Source: Oceanospirillaceae bacterium
GTDB taxonomy: Bacteria; Pseudomonadota; Gammaproteobacteria; Pseudomonadales; Oceanobacteraceae
NCBI GenBank assembly: GCA_024234265.1
Contig: JACKOM010000005.1
Location: forward strand, 153,840 to 217,839
DNA length: 64,000 nucleotides
Reading direction: 5' to 3'
In this document: positions 34,947 through 43,577 of the stretch, piece after piece
How positions within the stretch are numbered: the stretch's first letter is position 1
Layout: each line of letters begins with the position of its first letter
Made by a program: the position numbers and the translations under genes
Notes under the pieces: model-generated
The model's database searches: none
What the model saw: the letters and a program-made list of their open reading frames with translations, nothing else
Told to the model about the DNA's origin: nothing

Positions 34947-35876
34947 TTAAACCAGTTTTTCGAGCTCAGGTACGGCTTCAAACAGATCTGCAACCAGACC
35001 GTAATCAGCAACCTGGAAGATTGGAGCTTCTTCGTCTTTGTTGATAGCAACAATAACTTTAGAGTCCTTCATACCAGCCAGGTGCTGAATAGCACCGGAG
35101 ATACCTACAGCAACGTACAGGCTTGGCGCAACGATTTTACCGGTTTGGCCAACCTGCATATCGTTTGGTACGAAACCAGCGTCAACTGCGGCACGGGAAG
35201 CACCTACAGCAGCACCAATTTTGTCAGCCACTTTGTACAGTAATTCGAAGTTGTCGCCATTCTGCATACCACGACCACCAGAGATAACGATCTTGGCAGC
35301 GGTCAGTTCAGGACGGTCAGACTTAGCCAGCTCTTCGCCAGCAAAAGCAGAAGTGCCCGCATCTTTAGCAACAGCAACAGCTTCAACAGCAGCAGAACCA
35401 CCAGTTACTGCAGCAGCATCGAAACCAGTACCACGTACGGTAGCAACGATGATTGCGTCAGAAGATTTAACGGTAGCAATGGCGTTACCAGCGTAGATTG
35501 GGCGCTCGAAAGTATCGGCAGCAACTACTTTGGTGATTTCAGAAATCATGTTCACGTCGAGCAGAGCTGCAGCGCGTGGCAGGAAGTCTTTACCGGTAGT
35601 GGTGGCGGCGGCCAGGATGTGACTGTAGCCTTTACCCAGTTCAGCAACCAGCTCACCCATGTTTTCAGCCAGCTGATATTTGTAAGCTGCGTTATCGGCT
35701 ACCAGTACTTTAGAAACACCGGCAACTTTAGCGGCTGCTTCAGCAACAGCGCCACAACCTTCACCAGCAACCAGGACAACAACGTCACCACCGATAGCGT
35801 TAGCGGCAGAAACTGTGTTCAGAGTCGCGCCTTTCAGGGACGCGTTATCGTGTTCAGCAATTACCAGGATAGCCAT
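34947..35876 (-). CDS. etfA: Electron transfer flavoprotein subunit alpha
   Basis: 309 aa. N-terminal ETF domain (MAILVIAEHDNASLKGATLN) and C-terminal FAD-binding domain with VISGGRGMQNGDNFELLYK, VGASRAAVDAG, QVGQTGKIVAPSLYVAVGIS and AINKDEEAPIFQVADYGLV, all diagnostic of EtfA. With EtfB it carries electrons from acyl-CoA and other dehydrogenases to ETF-quinone oxidoreductase. Its start overlaps the last base of etfB. Codons are strongly biased, as in highly expressed genes. Confidence 0.97.
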   Translation of the reverse strand: MAILVIAEHDNASLKGATLNTVSAANAIGGDVVVLVAGEGCGAVAEAAAKVAGVSKVLVADNAAYKYQLAENMGELVAELGKGYSHILAAATTTGKDFLPRAAALLDVNMISEITKVVAADTFERPIYAGNAIATVKSSDAIIVATVRGTGFDAAAVTGGSAAVEAVAVAKDAGTSAFAGEELAKSDRPELTAAKIVISGGRGMQNGDNFELLYKVADKIGAAVGASRAAVDAGFVPNDMQVGQTGKIVAPSLYVAVGISGAIQHLAGMKDSKVIVAINKDEEAPIFQVADYGLVADLFEAVPELEKLV

Positions 35877-36625
35877 TAGAGCACCTTCGCTTCGTTTTTC
35901 AGTTTCTCAACCAGTTCTTGTACGCTGGCTACTTTGATACCAGCAGAACGCGCGGCAGGAGGAGTTACTTTAACCAGGGTCTGGGTCTGTTTAACTTCTA
36001 CAGACAGCTCTGCAGGAGTAACAGTGTCCAGAGGCTTACGTTTAGCTTTCATGATGTTTGGCAGAGAAGCGTAACGTGGTTCGTTCAGACGCAGGTCAGT
36101 TGTTACGATAGCTGGCAGTTTCAGAGCTACGGTACGCAGACCACCGTCGATTTCACGGGTCACATTTACTTTGTCGCCATCGATTGCAACTTCAGAGGCG
36201 AAAGTGCCCTGAGCCATACCAGTCAGTGCGCCCAGCATCTGGCCAGTCTGGTTGTTGTCGTTGTCGATGGATTGTTTGCCCAGAATAACCAGTTGTGGCT
36301 GTTCTTTTTCAACAACTGCTTTCAGCAGTTTGGCAACGGTCAGAGATTCGAGTTTTTCTTCGGTCTCGATCAGGATGCCACGGTCAGCACCCAGCGCCAG
36401 AGCGGTACGGATCTGCTCTTGTGCGGTTTTTGGACCAATGGAAACTACTACGATTTCGCTCGCAACACCCTTCTCTTTCAGGCGCACTGCTTCTTCAATA
36501 GCAATTTCACAGAAAGGGTTCATAGCCATTTTAACGTTGGTTAAATCGACGTCTGAATTGTCGGGCTTAACACGTACTTTGACGTTGTAGTCAATGACGC
36601 GCTTTACAGCAACAAGAACCTTCAT
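35876..36625 (-). CDS. etfB: Electron transfer flavoprotein subunit beta
   Basis: 249 aa. MKVLVAVKRVIDYNVKVRV at the N-terminus, MNPFCEIAIEEAVRLKE and ILGKQSIDNDNNQTGQML are EtfB signatures (AMP site and partner recognition). It forms the AMP-binding half of ETF. It is first in the etfBA operon and divergent from the quinone oxidoreductase gene that receives its electrons; the 372-nt region between them holds three operator-like repeats. Confidence 0.97.
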   Translation of the reverse strand: MKVLVAVKRVIDYNVKVRVKPDNSDVDLTNVKMAMNPFCEIAIEEAVRLKEKGVASEIVVVSIGPKTAQEQIRTALALGADRGILIETEEKLESLTVAKLLKAVVEKEQPQLVILGKQSIDNDNNQTGQMLGALTGMAQGTFASEVAIDGDKVNVTREIDGGLRTVALKLPAIVTTDLRLNEPRYASLPNIMKAKRKPLDTVTPAELSVEVKQTQTLVKVTPPAARSAGIKVASVQELVEKLKNEAKVL

Positions 36626-36997
36626 AGATTCCTCGTCTAGTGTTGGTGGATGAACATAGCGGCACCGCTATAACGATAAAAACCCGTGGGGTGCCAATAG
36701 CTTAAGCGCGCAATATATTGGACGCAAAACCCCGAGCGGTCAAGAAAGATGCGGCCTTGCGGCTATTTTGCACGCAAGTAACAACTAAAACATGACTAAA
36801 GTTAAACGGGTGTTTGAATTTATTTTAAACAACTGTTTGAATTAGGCAAACAGAAGTTTACTCAGGCCAATCTAAAGTTGGTTTGTGGGGCGGGCATCAG
36901 TATAATGCCGGCCTTTTGGCGTGCCGGCCTGCCTGCTTGCGGCACAGCCCCGTGATAGAAGTTACCTAGCTCCCAGCTCAATCCCGAGGAGATCAAG
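36626..36997. promoter_or_regulatory. etfB / ETF-QO divergent control region with three AAAC-N4-GTTT sites
   Basis: Gene-free 372 bp. Three near-palindromes of the form AAAC-N4-GTTT lie at 36804-36816 (AAACGGGTGTTTG), 36827-36839 (AAACAACTGTTTG) and 36848-36860 (AAACAGAAGTTTA), spaced 23 and 21 bp, so on one face of the helix. This fits the recalled PsrA consensus (G/C)AAAC-N2-4-GTTT(G/C); PsrA is the fatty-acid-responsive TetR regulator of beta-oxidation and etf genes in pseudomonads. A sigma-70 promoter TTGGTT (36878-36883), 17-bp spacer, TATAAT (36901-36906) follows and points at the quinone oxidoreductase gene. No recognisable element was found at 36907-36985; a ribosome site GAGGAG precedes 36998. 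Confidence 0.65.
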
Positions 36998-38638
36998 ATG
37001 CAACGCGATGTAATGGAATATGATGTAGTGATCGTTGGCGGCGGCCCTGCTGGCCTGTCAACCGCTATTCGTATGAAACAACTGGCCGAAGAAGCCGGCG
37101 CAGAACTTTCCGTATGCCTGGTAGAAAAAGGCTCTGAAGTCGGTGCCCATATTCTGTCTGGTGCAGTAATCGAAGACCGCGCCCTGGCCGAGCTGTTCCC
37201 TAACTGGAAAGAACTGGGCGCCCCGCTGAACACCGCAGTAAAAGGCGATGAAGTTTATTTCCTGACCAGCGCTGAAAAAGGCATCAAAACCCCGCACTGG
37301 ATGATTCCAAAACCTATGCACAACGATGGCAACTACATCGTTTCTCTGGGTAACGTGTGCCGCTGGCTGGCTGAACAGGCCGAAGGCCTGGGCGTAGAAA
37401 TCTACCCAGGTTTCACTGCCGCTTCTTACATTGTGGAAGATGGCGCCATCAAAGGCGTGATCACTGGCGACATGGGCGTTGACGCCAATGGCGAGCCAAA
37501 ACACGAATACACCCCTGGCATGGAACTGCGCGCCAAATACACAGTATTTGCCGAAGGCTGCCGCGGCCACCTGGGCAAGCAACTGATTGCCGAGTTCAAA
37601 CTGGACGAAGGTAAAGATCCACAGCACTACGGTATCGGTATTAAAGAGCTGTGGGATATCGACCCTGCTAAACACAGCGAAGGCCTGGTAATGCACGGCG
37701 CCGGCTGGCCCCTGACTGAAACCGGTTCTTCCGGCGGTTTCTTCCTGTATCACGCAGAAAACAATCAGGTAGTTGTAGGCCTGATCACCGATCTGTCTTA
37801 CAGCAACCCACACCTGAGCCCGTTTGATGAATTCCAGCGCATGAAGCATCACCCTGTGATCAAACAGTACCTGGAAGGCGGCAAACGTGTTTCCTACGGT
37901 GCGCGCGCAATTGCCAAAGGCGGCCTGAACTGCTTGCCAAAAATGACCTTCCCAGGTGGTTTAGTGGTTGGCTGTGACGCCGGCACCCTGAACTTTGCCA
38001 AGATCAAAGGCACCCACACCGCCATGAAGAGCGGCCTGGTAGCAGCAGAAGAGCTGTTCAAAGCCATTCAGGGTGGCCGTGCTAACGACGAAGTGACTGA
38101 ATTCAGCGCTGCGTTTGAAGCTTCATGGGCCTATGAAGAACTGCACCGCAGCCGTAACTTCGGCCCTGCAATGCATAAATTTGGTACTTTCCTGGGTGGT
38201 GCATTCAACTACATCGACCAGAACATTCTGCCAATGCCTTTCACCCTGCATGACACCACTCCGGACCATGCAACCCTGAAACCAGCAGCAGAATGCAAGA
38301 AGATCGACTATCCGAAACCAGATGGCAAAATCAGCTTCGCCAAACTGGACTCCGTGTTTATCGGTAACGTTAACCATGCAGAAGACCAGCCTTGCCACCT
38401 GAAACTGAAAGACGCATCCATCCCACTGGCGGTTAACCTGCCAAAATGGGATGAGCCAGCACAGCGTTACTGCCCTGCCGGCGTATATGAGATTATTGAG
38501 GACGACAACGGTAAACGTTTCCAGATCAACTCTCAGAACTGCGTACACTGCAAAACCTGTGATATTAAAGACCCATCCCAGAACATCACCTGGGTTACAC
38601 CAGAGGGTGCGGGCGGTCCAAACTATCCGAACATGTAA
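36998..38638 (+). CDS. Electron transfer flavoprotein-ubiquinone oxidoreductase
   Basis: 546 aa. FAD-binding Rossmann motif VVIVGGGPAGLSTAIRMKQ at about 9-27, GAVIEDRALAELFP and the ETF-QO core follow, with a membrane-surface ubiquinone region (GGLNCLPKMTFPGG). The C-terminal ferredoxin-like part binds one 4Fe-4S cluster through a Cys in RYCPAGVYE (about 491) and NCVHCKTCDIKDP (about 514-521). It passes electrons from EtfAB to the quinone pool at the inner membrane. GAGGAG lies 6 nt upstream of the start. Codon use is strongly biased, as in etfBA. It is divergent from etfBA and terminated 19 nt after its stop. Confidence 0.97.
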   Translation: MQRDVMEYDVVIVGGGPAGLSTAIRMKQLAEEAGAELSVCLVEKGSEVGAHILSGAVIEDRALAELFPNWKELGAPLNTAVKGDEVYFLTSAEKGIKTPHWMIPKPMHNDGNYIVSLGNVCRWLAEQAEGLGVEIYPGFTAASYIVEDGAIKGVITGDMGVDANGEPKHEYTPGMELRAKYTVFAEGCRGHLGKQLIAEFKLDEGKDPQHYGIGIKELWDIDPAKHSEGLVMHGAGWPLTETGSSGGFFLYHAENNQVVVGLITDLSYSNPHLSPFDEFQRMKHHPVIKQYLEGGKRVSYGARAIAKGGLNCLPKMTFPGGLVVGCDAGTLNFAKIKGTHTAMKSGLVAAEELFKAIQGGRANDEVTEFSAAFEASWAYEELHRSRNFGPAMHKFGTFLGGAFNYIDQNILPMPFTLHDTTPDHATLKPAAECKKIDYPKPDGKISFAKLDSVFIGNVNHAEDQPCHLKLKDASIPLAVNLPKWDEPAQRYCPAGVYEIIEDDNGKRFQINSQNCVHCKTCDIKDPSQNITWVTPEGAGGPNYPNM

Positions 38639-38657
38639 TGTTCAGCTTGCAGTAACA

Positions 38658-38681
38658 AAAAAGGGGCTTACGCCCCTTTTT
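38658..38681 (+). terminator. Intrinsic terminator after ETF-QO gene
   Basis: Stem AAAAAGGGGC (38658-38667) and GCCCCTTTTT (38672-38681) with a TTAC loop and T tail. Confidence 0.92.
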
Positions 38682-38726
38682 GTTTTCACGCTATAAACAA
38701 CACAGCAACCATAACTGATCATTATT

Positions 38727-38742
38727 TGTTCCGCGTGGAACA
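38727..38742. other. parS-like 16-mer (or second terminator)
   Basis: TGTTCCGCGTGGAACA differs at one base (position 7) from TGTTCCACGTGGAACA, the form of the parS/ParB centromere palindrome recalled from pseudomonads. It also forms a 6-bp hairpin with GCGT loop followed directly by TTTTTT (38743-38748), so a backup plus-strand terminator is an equally simple reading. No parA or parB gene is in the window. Confidence 0.4.
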
Positions 38743-38746
38743 TTTT

Positions 38747-39292
38747 TTAATCAGCTGCCAGCGAAAAGTATTCCCCATCACTCCAAACCCCCGGCTCATC
38801 GCCTGCCGCCAAAGCCAGCTCCGCCAACTGGTAGTAGGCATTGCGGGAAAACTTAGCATACAAACCTGCGCGCACTTCGACATAGGGCACCTCTTCACCC
38901 TGCCTGCCGCGAGCCATGACAAGCCTATGCCCAGCACCTAAAGCAAAACCATCACCCACATTGGTAACCACATTCAACCTTTGCTGCTGATCACTGCCTT
39001 CAGCCGAAATCAGCTGCACCACGAAGGGTGCATCCTCAACGCGGATACGCCACTTCTCAACCGGAGTCACCAGAAAATACTCGTCACCCTCTTTTTTGAG
39101 GATGCTGGCAAACAGCTGCATCAGTTTTTCGCGCACAATGGGCGATCCTTCATGCAACCAAGTGCCATCGGCTTTAATCACGATGTCGATATCACCACTC
39201 AGGGGCGGATTCCACTTCTCGACCGGCGGACGCCCCCGCTTAAGCCCCAATTCCTCTTTACCCAGCTGCAGCAAAAGATCATCCAGTGTCAT
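38747..39292 (-). CDS. DUF1285 family protein
   Basis: 181 aa, soluble. The sequence PPVEKWNPPLSGDIDIVIKADGTW (quoted in part: WNPPLSGDIDIVI) followed by HEGSPIVREKLMQLFASIL and YFLVTPVEKWRIRVEDAPF matches the DUF1285 family of conserved small proteins with two beta-barrel-like domains; the function is unknown. ATG 39292 overlaps the stop of the radical SAM gene as TAATG, and a strong AAGGGGG site lies 6 nt upstream, so the two are translationally coupled. A frame extension of six codons into the radical SAM gene is less likely. Confidence 0.85.
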   Translation of the reverse strand: MTLDDLLLQLGKEELGLKRGRPPVEKWNPPLSGDIDIVIKADGTWLHEGSPIVREKLMQLFASILKKEGDEYFLVTPVEKWRIRVEDAPFVVQLISAEGSDQQQRLNVVTNVGDGFALGAGHRLVMARGRQGEEVPYVEVRAGLYAKFSRNAYYQLAELALAAGDEPGVWSDGEYFSLAAD

Positions 39293-40185
39293 TACAGCCC
39301 CCTTTGCCACTCTTCGCGTAAACGCACACTGCCCGGCTGATGAATAACCTGATCCAGCTGGGCAAGCAAACGGGCCTTATCCGCACCCAGATTGCCTTTA
39401 AGCGACAGGTAATTAGAAGCATGGTCCGAGCGGTAAACGGTGTTTTTCAGCTCAAGCTGGGAAAGGAAATAACGTAATTCAAGGAAAAGCGTCATCTGAT
39501 CGAGTGGCTGCCACAAGCCAGCAAAGCCTTCAGCAAAACGCTCTTCACCCAAGGGAAAACTCACCACAAGGGTGGATAAAAACTCAGGCTGAGTTTCATT
39601 CATCAGCCGCGCCGTATTAGCGGCATGCTGCTCGCTGTAGGCCTTACCCCCCAACCCATTAAGTACCATCACAGAACTTTGAATACCTGCAGCTTTGAGC
39701 TTTAACAACGCATCCTTATTAGATTCAAAGGTTTCGCCTTTTTTGATGATATCCAGCAACTGATCGTCACCGGTTTCACACCCAACATAAACAATCCCCA
39801 GACCAAGCGCTGCCAGCTCACGCAGCTCCTCAACACTTTTCTTTTTGACGTTGCGCGGCAGGCAATAGGCACTCACACGTTTTACCCAAGGCATATACTG
39901 GCGAATCTGCTCCAGAATCAGCTTAAGGCGGCGCATCGGCAGCACCATGGCATCGCCGTCAGCCAGAAAGACCTTTTCAAACGGCACCACGGCACGGGAG
40001 GCCTGGCGGATATCCTGCAACACATCATCTTCTGATTTGGCCTTAAACTTCTTCTGCGGCTGAGTATACATGTCGCAGAAGGTGCACTGATTCCAGGAGC
40101 AACCATTCGTGACCTGCAAAATCAGGGAGCGAGCCTCACTGGGCGGGCGAAAAACAGGTTCAATGTACTGTAAACCGTAAAACAT
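39292..40185 (-). CDS. Radical SAM protein with CX4CX2C cluster motif
   Basis: 297 aa. The 4Fe-4S site is NGCSWNQCTFCDMY, that is C-x4-C-x2-C (Cys29, 34, 37), one residue longer than the common CX3CX2C. Further radical SAM elements are FLADGDAMVLP and YVGCETGDDQLLDIIKKGE (SAM-binding strands). This variant occurs in a group of conserved radical SAM proteins of unknown reaction. There is no B12 or SPASM domain. It is coupled to the DUF1285 gene and is the first gene of the pair. The catalysed reaction is unknown; an AdoMet-dependent radical reaction is family knowledge. Confidence 0.85.
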   Translation of the reverse strand: MFYGLQYIEPVFRPPSEARSLILQVTNGCSWNQCTFCDMYTQPQKKFKAKSEDDVLQDIRQASRAVVPFEKVFLADGDAMVLPMRRLKLILEQIRQYMPWVKRVSAYCLPRNVKKKSVEELRELAALGLGIVYVGCETGDDQLLDIIKKGETFESNKDALLKLKAAGIQSSVMVLNGLGGKAYSEQHAANTARLMNETQPEFLSTLVVSFPLGEERFAEGFAGLWQPLDQMTLFLELRYFLSQLELKNTVYRSDHASNYLSLKGNLGADKARLLAQLDQVIHQPGSVRLREEWQRGL

Positions 40186-40327
40186 AAACTCAACATCCGG
40201 CTAAATTCCCCCGCATTGTCCCACGCAGGCTGATAACTGTCATTTTCAATCAAATACACAAGAAGAGTATTAGCGCTAGGCTTTCACTACCGGTAAAATT
40301 CGCGGCCTATTATCTGAGGGGTTAAAA

Positions 40328-43015
40328 ATGGGTTTTGCAGTTGGTCAACGCTGGTTAAGTCTTACTGAATCCGAACTGGGTTTAGGTGTTGTACAAAAAA
40401 CCGATCACCGCACAGTGACCATACATTTCCCCCTGGCCGAGCAAACCCGGGTTTTTGCCCAAAATGGCGCCCCCCTCACCCGCGCCATATTCCAGATTGG
40501 TGACACCCTACCCCTGATGACGGGCGATGAAGTTCAGGTACTGGACGTAAAAACCCAGGCCGACGTGATGTATTACCTGGTGCAGGCCAGCAATGGCGAA
40601 CAAGCCACCGTCAGCGAAGCCACCATTGGCGGCAGCGCCGGGCGCATCGGCCCCATGGAGCGCCTGCAGGCAGGAGAAATGGGCGATCTGCGCTGGTTTG
40701 AAATGCGCCGCCGCCTGCTGGCCGGCATCACACGCCACAAATCCAGCCTGGCTTTTGGTTATGCCGGCCCCAAACTCGATATTATTCCCCATCAGATGGA
40801 CGTAGCCTCCCAGGTATTACGCATGCCCCAGCCCCGCGCCCTGCTGGCGGACGAAGTGGGCTTAGGTAAAACCATTGAAGCCGGTCTGGTATTACACCAG
40901 ATGCTGGTATCGGGCCGCGCCGCCCGCGCCCTGATCTGCGTACCACCTGCACTGGTAAACCAATGGCTGGTTGAGCTGAAACGCAAATTCAACCTGAACT
41001 GCACGGTGATCGATAACGAATATTGCGAAGCCCTGCAGGGCCAGAACCCGTTCAACCAATCCCAGCTGGCCCTGTGTGATTTCAAATGGCTGGTCAACAG
41101 CCGTTATTTCCCGCTGGCGGTTAAAACCCAGTGGGATCTGCTGATCGTCGATGAAGCCCACCAGCTCGAATGGCAATCCGCCGCCTACAAAGCAGCACTG
41201 GATTTATCTGCGGTTTCCAGCGGCGTATTACTGCTGACCGCAACCCCTGAACAACTCGGTTTAGAAAGCCACTTTGCGCGCCTGCACCTGCTTGACCCGG
41301 ACCGCTTCCCCAGCCTGGAAAAATTCATCGAAGATGAGCAGCGTTACAGTCTGGTATCGGAAATGGTTGATTTACTGGAGGGCGGCGACCTCACAGGTGC
41401 CATGGAGCAAGCCCGCGAGCTGAACGACGACAAACTGATCGAAACCATCTCCCAGCCGGGCCAATCCATCGACAGCCTGATCGACTGGCTGGTTGATCGT
41501 TACGGCACAGGGCGCATGGTATTCCGCAACACCCGTAAAGTGATCAAAGGTTTCCCTGAACGTCACACCAATTTTTATACCCTCAGCCAGAAAAAAACCG
41601 ACTGGTTGGTGCAGTGGCTTGCCGAACAGGGCGACAATAAAATCCTGCTGATTTGCCACAGCCAGGAAGCCGCCGAAGCCCTGTGCTCCATGGTGAATGC
41701 TGAATCCGACATCCGTGCCGGTGCATTCCACCAGGGCTTGGACATCATTGACCGCGACCGCATCGCTGCCTCCTTCGTGGAAGAAGACGGCATCCAATTG
41801 CTGATTTGCTCGGAAATCGGCGGCGAAGGCCGCAACTTCCAGCACGCCCAGCACTTAGTCATTTTTGATATGCCGCCCCACCCGGATTACCTGGAGCAAC
41901 GCATCGGCCGCCTCGACCGTATCGGCCAGCTGAGTGATATTCACCTGCACATTCCGGTGATGGAAAACACTCCTGAAGCACGCATGGCACGCATCTATCA
42001 CGAAGGTTTTAACATCTTCAACAAACCTAATGCCGCAGCCGCCCCCGTGTTCGAGCACATGAATGAAGAAATCATGGATGCGGTAAAAACCGGTGAAGTG
42101 CTGGATATCGTAGTCGAGCGGGTTTTTGCCCTGACCGAAGCCTACTCCATTGAAATCGAACAGGGTCGTGACAAGCTGCTGGAAAAACACTCGTTTGAAG
42201 AAGATCGTGTAGAGCCATTGCTCAACGCCATCGCCGTCAACGACAGCCTGAGTAGTGAGTTAAACCGCTATTTTGAAGATGTGTTTGACCTTGCCAACGT
42301 GGATTTCGAACGTCAGTCCAATGGGAATCTGGTGATTGAGCCAAGCGAAAACGCAACCCTGACCTTCGTAAAACAATCCGAAGACGAAGCCCAGACAGTC
42401 ACCTTCTCCCGCCGTCAGGCAAGCCTGCGCGAAGACATTAACTTTATCACCTGGGATCACCCCTGGGTGGGTGCATGCCTGGACGACCTGGATGCGGGTG
42501 GCAAAACCCATATTTGCTGCGCACTCATTCAGGATGATCGTTTTAAACAGGGCCAGGTACTGGTGGAAAGTTTCTTCAGCGTGGCCGCCAAAGGCCCGGG
42601 CCGCCTGCAGTTACACCGCCACTTAAACCCACTACTGATCCATCGCATTAGTGACGAAAGGGGTACGGATTTCAGCAGCCTGCTGGATGTGGAAAGCCTG
42701 CGTAACGCCGCCAAAGGTATTGATGCAGAAACCGGCCTTGAGCTGGTGCGCATGAAGTGGGACGAAATTCAGAAAATGCTGAAAACCAACGAACAGCGTG
42801 CCCACGATGACACCCAGCAACACATCCAGAGTGGCATCAAATCCATGCTGACTGCCGCTACCGCTGAAATTAAGCGTTATAAATCCCTTGAGCAGATTCC
42901 AGGGCAGTTCAAACAGGAAATCGACATCATCACCGCCAACGCCAAAGAGAGCCATGGTTTTATGTCGCGCACCCGGGTTGAACTGCAGGGCATCTGCATT
43001 TGGGTGAATTACTGA
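40328..43015 (+). CDS. rapA: RNA polymerase-associated ATPase RapA (Swi2/Snf2 family)
   Basis: 895 aa against 968 in E. coli. Two N-terminal Tudor-like barrels (about 1-110, FAVGQRWLSLTESELGLGVV), Snf2 ATPase with LLADEVGLGKTIEAGLVLH (Walker A, about 170-188) and IVDEAHQLEW (DEAH, about 274), a second RecA-like lobe with EIGGEGRNFQHAQHLVIFD and RIGRLDRIGQ, and the RapA C-terminal region. It binds core RNA polymerase and helps recycle it after transcription. It is a single-gene unit, divergent from the radical SAM gene, and ends at a strong terminator. Confidence 0.95.
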   Translation: MGFAVGQRWLSLTESELGLGVVQKTDHRTVTIHFPLAEQTRVFAQNGAPLTRAIFQIGDTLPLMTGDEVQVLDVKTQADVMYYLVQASNGEQATVSEATIGGSAGRIGPMERLQAGEMGDLRWFEMRRRLLAGITRHKSSLAFGYAGPKLDIIPHQMDVASQVLRMPQPRALLADEVGLGKTIEAGLVLHQMLVSGRAARALICVPPALVNQWLVELKRKFNLNCTVIDNEYCEALQGQNPFNQSQLALCDFKWLVNSRYFPLAVKTQWDLLIVDEAHQLEWQSAAYKAALDLSAVSSGVLLLTATPEQLGLESHFARLHLLDPDRFPSLEKFIEDEQRYSLVSEMVDLLEGGDLTGAMEQARELNDDKLIETISQPGQSIDSLIDWLVDRYGTGRMVFRNTRKVIKGFPERHTNFYTLSQKKTDWLVQWLAEQGDNKILLICHSQEAAEALCSMVNAESDIRAGAFHQGLDIIDRDRIAASFVEEDGIQLLICSEIGGEGRNFQHAQHLVIFDMPPHPDYLEQRIGRLDRIGQLSDIHLHIPVMENTPEARMARIYHEGFNIFNKPNAAAAPVFEHMNEEIMDAVKTGEVLDIVVERVFALTEAYSIEIEQGRDKLLEKHSFEEDRVEPLLNAIAVNDSLSSELNRYFEDVFDLANVDFERQSNGNLVIEPSENATLTFVKQSEDEAQTVTFSRRQASLREDINFITWDHPWVGACLDDLDAGGKTHICCALIQDDRFKQGQVLVESFFSVAAKGPGRLQLHRHLNPLLIHRISDERGTDFSSLLDVESLRNAAKGIDAETGLELVRMKWDEIQKMLKTNEQRAHDDTQQHIQSGIKSMLTAATAEIKRYKSLEQIPGQFKQEIDIITANAKESHGFMSRTRVELQGICIWVNY

Positions 43016-43031
43016 GTCGTTTAACACCCAT

Positions 43032-43060
43032 AAAAAAAGCGGCCAATGGCCGCTTTTTTT
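43032..43060. terminator. Bidirectional intrinsic terminator, rapA / rraA
   Basis: Stem AAAAAAAGCGGCC (43032-43044) and GGCCGCTTTTTTT (43048-43060) with an AAT loop, between convergent genes. Confidence 0.93.
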
Positions 43061-43081
43061 TACATCCCATTAACTGCCGGA

Positions 43082-43570
43082 TTATTCCGGCATGCTTAAT
43101 GGTTTTTCAGAAATGATAATGCCGTTGTTATCCGCATAGGCGTACATACCGGGTTTAATGGTGACACCAGCAAACTTCACAGTCACATTCATTTCACCGA
43201 TACCTTTTTTATCGGTTTTACGCGGGTGAGTACCCAGGGCCTGCACACCCAGATCGGTTTCCATGATGACATCCACATCACGGATGCAACCATACACAAT
43301 GATGCCTTCCCAGCCGTTTTTTGCCGCTTTTTCAGCCAGCATGTCACCTAACAAAGCGTTGCGGGTAGAACCACCACCGTCAACTACCATCACCTTGCCC
43401 TTACCGGGTTTATCTACGTTTTCTTTAACCAGGGAGTTATCTTCAAAGCACTTGATGGTCACAATCTCACCACCAAAAGACTCACGGCCACCGTAGTTGC
43501 TGAAAATAGGTTCCAGCACTTCCACTTCCGGGTAGGCATCACACAAATCTGGGGTTACATACTGGGTCAT
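43082..43570 (-). CDS. rraA: Ribonuclease E activity regulator RraA
   Basis: 162 aa, the usual RraA length. Key segments: TPDLCDAYPEVEVLEPIFSN, VMVVDGGGSTRNALLGDMLA and IIVYGCIRDVDVI (the G-G-x-x-R-x-A and C-I-R-D loops of the family). RraA binds RNase E as a trimer and dampens its RNA-processing activity; related proteins act as oxaloacetate decarboxylase/HMG aldolase, so a metabolic role is a weaker alternative. ATG 43570 has GAGGA upstream; the frame is open to 43612 but that part overlaps the hydrolase gene. Probably last in the ppsA-hydrolase-rraA run. Confidence 0.93.
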   Translation of the reverse strand: MTQYVTPDLCDAYPEVEVLEPIFSNYGGRESFGGEIVTIKCFEDNSLVKENVDKPGKGKVMVVDGGGSTRNALLGDMLAEKAAKNGWEGIIVYGCIRDVDVIMETDLGVQALGTHPRKTDKKGIGEMNVTVKFAGVTIKPGMYAYADNNGIIISEKPLSMPE

Positions 43571-43577
43571 TTCATCC

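Noticed and set aside
37058..37852. 264-aa minus-strand open frame over the ETF-QO gene (and a 208-aa one over etfB)
   Set aside because: Strong codon bias in highly expressed genes keeps the antisense frame open. No ribosome site or motif was found.
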